DNA of 25,000 bases from Chromera velia (lineage: Eukaryota > Sar > Chromeraceae): contig JAHBMJ010001220.1 in the NCBI GenBank assembly GCA_018398765.1, forward strand, positions 6,405 to 31,404. The letters are read 5' to 3'. The translations under genes were made by a program, and so were the position numbers. Shown piece by piece: positions 19,845 to 25,000 of the stretch (positions within the stretch are counted from its first letter, which is position 1; each line of letters begins with the position of its first letter). Below the pieces are notes generated by a model, which was not told where the DNA came from, did not search any database, and saw nothing but the letters and a program-made list of their open reading frames with translations.

Positions 19845-22800
19845 CCACACATACATACACACACGTACACATATATACAGATACATGGGAATATGGATAG
19901 ACCAACTCACAGACTAAGTCGTTTTCTCTTTTCTTTTTCACCTGATTTTCTTTGAGACACAAAGACACAACATTTAGTGTTTCCTTTCACAAGACAGAAG
20001 GCTGCACACGAAACAGGACTTTCCGAAAGCACCCAAAAGACAGCAACGAAAAGACAAACCCCGCCTCAAAGAAACCTGCCCCATAGGTTTGCCCTGTGGA
20101 TCATCTTCGTCACTCACACATACAACTTTCATTCGATCCATCTAGTCAAACAAATTTCCATCTAAGTTTGTCCCTCTAACTCCACGCAGCACCTCACCGA
20201 GCTCTCCGTACTTCCGCATGTCTTCGCACTTCGACTGGGTCCACGACCGCAACAGAGCTTCAAGAATTCTGGAGTCCCTTCCCGACCCCCCCCCTTCCCC
20301 TGGAGGCAAATCAATCTCGATGGAGTGCGAGGGGGCCTCCAGGATTTGAGGTCTGTAGGAGGAAGAGGGGAAGCCTGTCGGGGGACGCCGACGAGACGGC
20401 CGGGCCTTGCTGCTTGGTGTCCCTGCGCCCCCCTTCCCTGTCCCTGTGGATGCCCTGGCGGGTCGAGCTGCCTTCTTTGGAGGCGAACTTTTCTTCGCAT
20501 ACAGAGGCATGTTCGATCCCGTGGCAGAAATCCTTTTTGAGACTTCGTCCCTGACTGCCAACTTCGCCCTCTCACAGACAGGCACACCCACACACCCCGA
20601 GGTCCCCACACTCCTTCCAAACGGAACCTCTAAGAAGGAGGTGGAGCCGGGAGTTGCGAGATCGGGCCAGCTGTAGCGGCGTCTCACAAAGGGGAGTTTG
20701 CTGGATAAGCGACGTGGAGAAAAAGAGAAAGGGGACTTTTTGCTAGAGTGTTGCTCGGCTTTGGGGAAGACATTGAGGGCAAGGGTGATGTGCTTTGTTA
20801 GATTGAAGACCTGAAGCTCTGTTTGCATTTTTGTGGAAACAAGGGAGGGAGGGGGAGACGCGCTTGCAGGAGGATCTTTTGTTTCTTCTGCCTTCGGAAG
20901 AGGGTCTTGCTGCTCTTCCTGTTGGGGGCGCGTTGAATGACTTCCAGATATAGAAAGAGAAGAGGAAGCAGAGGCCTCTTTCTCCCCCTTTCTCTGGACT
21001 GAAGAAGCACGGAGGGCATCCTCAGATGCCGCTGGCATGCTTTGATTACCCTGCCCCCTCTTTGCCGAAGAAGACACTGAAGAGCGGGCCCCCCCAGTTC
21101 CGACCTTTCTACTCTCTGCACTCGAACTGGAGGTGTTCAGCCGTGACGCTGGCAGAAAACGTCCCCCCATTCCCCCGAATGCCAAGTCCTTCTCCTTCTC
21201 TGAGTCTATTCCCGTCGTTCCTTCACGAGCTCCTGTTGTCCCTCCACTCCTGTCGACTGAGACTGAAGGGGCCTCTGCCGGTCGAGTGAAGTCAAAATTG
21301 GCCCTTTGGGACTCCAGCAAATTGATGAGGGGAGAAGGTGCTTGGGGGGGGGAGGCAGCGGTCATGGGAGGCATGGGCGGAGAGGCAGATGCAGGGGAGA
21401 AGGAGGGTTCCTCTCTTTCATTCTTTTCCTTCTGCTGCCGTCTCGCTAGGCTGAGTTTGGAGGAACTGCGGGGGAATTGTGTCCTAGGTTCGACACTAGA
21501 CACACGATGGGACGGGGACCCCCCAAAGCTTCCCGCGAACGCAGTGACTGCTGCGGAGGGTACCGGAAGAGGCAGGGGTGGAGACTGCCGTCCTGTCTTC
21601 TCGGAGAGGGCAGAACCAGAAGCGGCTGTTGGAAAGAAAGGAACATCAGGACCTGGTAGAGTTCTAGAAACAGTGGGGTGAGGGCCGACGGATTCGGGAA
21701 GGGGTGTGTCTGGGGAAGAGGAAGAGGATGGTTCGACTACAGCCAGCGTACCTGGGTCTGTCTGGGTCTGGTCTCCTTTTTTGGATTCGGATGGAAGAGG
21801 GGAAGAGACGGGAGAGGAAGGGGGTGGGGGACCCGACAATGCGCCTTTGTCAGGAATCTCCTCACATGCCCCTCCTCCTCCGTCTTCCTCAGGGGGACTT
21901 TTTGTGCTCTCCTCTTGCTGGCCGTCTGATGGGTTGACGGAAGCTTCATTCTTCGGGCTGACGCTAGCTCCTTCTTTTTCGTCTTTCCCTCCTCCCTCTT
22001 TTGTGATCTGTACAGAAGAAGAAGAAGAAGTCTCGACTTTTTCATCCACACCCCCTTCCTCTTCTTGCTGCTGACTTTCTCCATCCCTTTTCTGCTCTAG
22101 GACAGAGGAGGAACTTGGGGGGGGAGGCGTGGGAATCGAGACGAACACGCCCTCAGTCTCTTCTCTTTCTTCTCCCATCAGAGAGGGACTGCCATTTGCT
22201 TCCTCCTCTTCAAACTGCTTCTCTAAAGGACTTCTTTCTTCTGCCCCCCCCGCCCCTGACTCAGGCGGCTTCTCCCCCTGCTCATCGACACAACCACTTT
22301 CTCTTAAACAAGGAGAAACAACACCCCCTTCTGCACATGATAACAACTCCAAGGGAAGATTTTCTTCACTTCCCCCCATCCCCTGTAAAACCTCAGGTGT
22401 CTCCCCTAACACCCCTCTCTCTCCAGAGTCCCCATCCGAAACATTTTCCAAAACCCCCATGAGACTTCCGGGGTCTTCTCTCTTTCCTCCCAAAGGAGCA
22501 GAAGGGAGAGGAGAAGGAAGAGGCACCTCGATTTCTGTCTCTGGGAACTGCTGCTCCTGCTGCTGCTCCTGGGTGTGTGTGCTCTGTGCTTCCTCTCCTG
22601 ACGGAAGGGCTGAAACCACCTTCAGAGCCTCACTCTGTCCCTGTGCACGCCGGGGAGTTGGTGCAACTCCCACGGATGTTCTTACGGTACGCACACGGGC
22701 GTGCTGCGCGTCCACCCGGGGAGTTTTCCCTCCCCTCTCCCTCTCTTTTTCGTTCACGCCCCCCCCTGCCGTTGCTGCTGTGAGATGCGGACTTGTGGGG

Positions 22801-24341
22801 GTTTTACTGGCACTTTGAAAACGCGAGGGGACAGCCTTTTTCTGTAACCCGAAACTCTGCCTTCCGGGTCCACCCTCAGGGCCCCCCATTCCACTAAGCC
22901 CTGCAGAGGGCCCGTGCTTTCGCCCACCTGCAACACGCCCATGTGTCTGCTGCTGCGTGTGGTTTGTACCGACTGTCGTCGGGTTTTCATGGGCTTGTCC
23001 TGCTGTTGCGGAGGAAGAAGAAGACGAAGAGGAAGAGGACGGAAGGCCTCCCCGGGGTGTTGCTGCTGTGGCGTTGGGTGTTTCCTTCTCCCTCGCTTGT
23101 CTCTGTGTGCCCACTGCTGATTTCTGTGCGTGCAGGTGGACAGTTTGTCCATGCAGAAGAACAGATTGGGGCTTCATGGAGGTACTCCCGAGAGACGTTC
23201 GCTCAAAGCGGCCCTCACGAACTCCACGGGGAGAAGGCTCGGGAGGAGCGGCCGCTCCCCCCCCTTGTGCCTTCTGCTGAACAGAAGAGGACCCTCCCGT
23301 ACCAACAGAAGCCGTTGCCGCTTGGACTCGACGAGTGCGGCTGGGAGCAGCAGCGCGGTCCCCTGCATTGACACTAGCACGGGGAGGAGGAGGTTGGTTG
23401 ACTGAAGAAGTGAGCGTCTTCACTTCCCGCCCCCCTGTGGGGCTCTGCCTGATGCCGGGGGAGACCCGGAAACCCGAGGGACGGGCCTCAGCCATACTCG
23501 GAGAGACGTGACGTGCCCCTCCGACGTGTACTGTGGAGGAAGATAGAAGGCCCGCATCTGCCGGGGCCCTTGAGGATGCCGGGGTCCCTCGATGGGTGGC
23601 GAGCGTCGTTCCAGGGGAGTTTGCGTGTGCAACGGAATAGTGGTAAGACGACCGACGATGGCCCGGACGGTCGGTCTGGGCACCGACTTGGCTTGGCTTT
23701 TGTGTGATGACTGTGGGTTTGTTTTCGTCTATACGTGAAAGGGGAGACTGGCATGTCTTGTCAAGAAACGTACTTGTCAGACGTTCCTTTGACGAGGGGG
23801 TCTGTCTGTCATCCTGGGGTGAGCATGCATGCTCGACGTCTGCGCAAAAAGAGCTCTCTCGCTCTGCACCGTTCGTCCTCTTTACAGCAGCCGACAGATC
23901 GTTTTTCTTTGTCCCGCGAGATGCTACGGGTACAGTTCTATCGCTTCGCCTGGAGACGGCTGTGGCATTGCTTTTTGATTTTGCGGGGGGAATTTTGGAG
24001 GGAGGGGGGGCAGCACGCTCTCGAGGTGTTTTGAGGGGCGTGCGTCTGTTCTCTGCTGCACACGTTCCTCTCTCCCTCTCCTTCGCCCCCCTGACTGTGA
24101 AGGAACTTCGAGGCAGAGCAGCAGGTGTGTTGGGAGTCGCTTCATGTTCCGGGTCTTTCCCTCCTACTGGAACGATCTCCTTCTCAGGCCGTGCTTCTGC
24201 TTTTCCTACCGCTCTGGCTGCTGCTGCCGGGGATGCTGCAGAAGGTGCTGGTGTCGAGGGAGACCCTGGGCTCTGCCGGGTTTGGGCTTCGGGGCTCTGC
24301 GTGTCTTTAGACGACAGGGCTACGAACCTTGGCTCAGCCAT
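14853..24341 (-). CDS. Giant disordered protein with coiled coil and C-terminal RRM-like domain
   Basis: Eight exons in coding order: 24341-20198, 19517-19033, 18764-18558, 18327-17672, 17282-16403, 15657-15577, 15216-15151, 14915-14853. They give about 2,193 residues with all seven phases matching. The ATG at 24341 is preceded by an in-frame TAG. Residues 1-1340 are Ser/Pro/Ala/Glu-rich, with poly-Ser and Gln runs. Across the first junction, WTQSKCEDMRKYGEL joins EAENRKLVQKLQRVEQERD to form a coiled coil (about 1365-1430). A second charged helix ends exon 4 (PPEEEREELERQLREKEMEE). Exon 5 has an 8-Gln run. The last 75 residues fold like an RRM: VNILVSGIKYG (strand 1), DVQAKLKEMAG (helix 1), VTELKVQEDSLSG (strand 2), KGEALMRF (strand 3), DEADRAYARLKDRG (helix 2). 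The aromatic RNA-contact residues of RNP1 and RNP2 are absent, so protein binding is as likely as RNA binding. No orthologue is recognised. If intron 1 were retained, a stop at 20142 would give 1,399 residues. Confidence 0.83.
15123..15150. repeat. (GACT)n run at the exon 7 splice donor
   Basis: On the minus strand this is GTCAGTCAGTCAGTCAGTC and so on, beginning exactly at the exon 7 donor. Each unit is itself a GTCAGT donor. Only a shift of three units (12 bases) would keep the reading frame. Confidence 0.9.
15558..15576. repeat. (GACT)n run at the exon 6 splice donor
   Basis: On the minus strand, four GTCA units start at the first base of the intron after exon 6 (AAG then GTCAGT). It has the same arrangement as at exon 7. 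Confidence 0.9.
16381..16404. repeat. (GACC)n run at the exon 5 splice donor
   Basis: On the minus strand, GTCGGTCGGTCGGTCAGTCGG begins at the donor of exon 5 (intron start 16402). It is a variant of the GTCA array at the next two exons. Confidence 0.85.
17293..17312. repeat. (AATCA)4 pentamer repeat
   Basis: Four pentamers just upstream of exon 5 in transcript order. On the coding strand they form a T-rich tract (TGATT repeated) 9 bases before the GGTTGCAG acceptor, so they probably serve as its polypyrimidine tract. Confidence 0.85.
19529..19865. repeat. Long (CA)n microsatellite in intron 1 of the giant gene
   Basis: More than 300 bases of CA repeat with scattered variants (tcac, ggca, cgca, ttatac). 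The variants recur in order, so blocks of the array have been duplicated. On the coding strand it is a GT array just before the exon 2 acceptor at 19518. Open frames across it (poly-His-Thr, poly-Cys-Val) are artefacts of the repeat. Confidence 0.97.
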
Positions 24342-25000
24342 CGCAAGGAAAGTCTACGGAGAAGGTCTGCATTTGACAAGGGAGAGAAGGAGGCCAAGCA
24401 AGTCATGTAGATGGTTGGAAGCACGGATAGAAAGGAGACACTGGAAGGGGATTCCTTTCATCGGGGGGCTACTGACCAGAGGTCTAGAGAAGCTGTTACT
24501 CGTTAAAGAACAAAGAGAAAGCAGTCCGGGTCTATGTCCGCTTTGCAACACTCTGTAGGCAGTCCTTGTGGAACAGAGCCGTGGGCAGTGCAGGTCAAGG
24601 AAGGGAGAGAGGGAATGAGAGAGACGTCCAGTGTATCGCTGTACTGTTGTTTGAAAGCTATGAAAGGTTCTAGCTGTACTCGACTGCAAGTGTTTGATAC
24701 CTCAGGATTCTGTTATTCTGTAGCCGACGGTCTAGGCCTTGATGGAGGAGGGTGCGCAAACAGCAGCTGAACTTCCAGTATATGGTTCACGTACGACATT
24801 TCACGACGTACCTTACTGTTGTGGCAGTTCAAGCGGAGCGTAGCGGAGAGGTTCAGCCGGAGCCAACCGGAACGGCGCCGCATGCAGAGGCTATATATAC
24901 GCGCGGTCGCTTATATTAACATATAGGGCACGCCGCTGCATGCATGAGGGTAAAATAGGGTAAATAAGTGCGCGCGCACCGTCGCTCGCGAGAAGGCAAC
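24342..25000. promoter_or_regulatory. Upstream flank of the giant gene
   Basis: No gene is supported here. The first 400 bases are ordinary sequence, presumably 5' leader and promoter of the minus-strand gene. From about 24835 the composition changes to alternating GC-rich and AT-rich patches with TATATATA at 24892-24899 and CGCGCGCG-type runs near the edge. The TATA stretch is about 550 bases before the start codon, which is far unless the leader is long or spliced. An imperfect inverted repeat, gtacg / cgtac, lies at about 24791-24811. Confidence 0.35.

Noticed and set aside
19103-19955. Long poly-His-Thr and poly-Cys-Val open frames.
   Set aside because: These are translations of the CA microsatellite and of the strand opposite exon 2.
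23704-24558. Plus-strand open frame of 284 codons.
   Set aside because: It lies opposite exon 1 of the giant gene and reads as the complement of its Ser/Arg/Pro-rich codons. There is no domain, and it extends past that gene's start only by chance.

Overview
The window is eukaryotic nuclear DNA. It has spliced genes with GT..AG introns, long low-complexity proteins, many microsatellites and transposon remains. Nothing in it is organised like a bacterial operon. My best guess at origin is an alveolate alga of the chromerid type. That is inference from gene style (huge Ser/Pro/Gln-rich proteins, many introns, moderate GC), not from a marker gene.

Layout: (1) 403-3054, minus strand: six exons of RPF1, a Brix-domain ribosome biogenesis factor; its last exon or exons lie beyond the left edge. 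(2) 3055-3693: a short gap between two divergently transcribed genes, probably a shared promoter region. (3) 3694-7864, plus strand: a six-exon polytopic membrane protein of about 444 residues resembling the TMEM185 family. (4) 7865-14852: an AT-rich repeat island of about 7 kb with no intact gene. It holds a hAT-like transposon (8727-10451) with an almost perfect 8-bp target duplication, a broken transposase-like reading frame, two chromodomain fragments, and two copies of a small repeat bounded by T- and A-runs. (5) 14853-24341, minus strand: an eight-exon gene for a protein of about 2,193 residues. It is mostly disordered, with a coiled coil in the middle and an RRM-like fold at the C-terminus. 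(6) 24342-25000: its upstream flank.

I built all exon models by matching reading phase at every junction; the phases agree at all 17 complete introns. No metabolic pathway or defence system links the genes. RPF1 is housekeeping, and the giant protein may bind RNA or protein through its RRM-like end. The most distinctive signals are the hAT-like element with its target-site duplication and the unusual splice-site vocabulary: donors often GTC, sometimes opening GTCN tetranucleotide arrays, and acceptors almost always GCAG.
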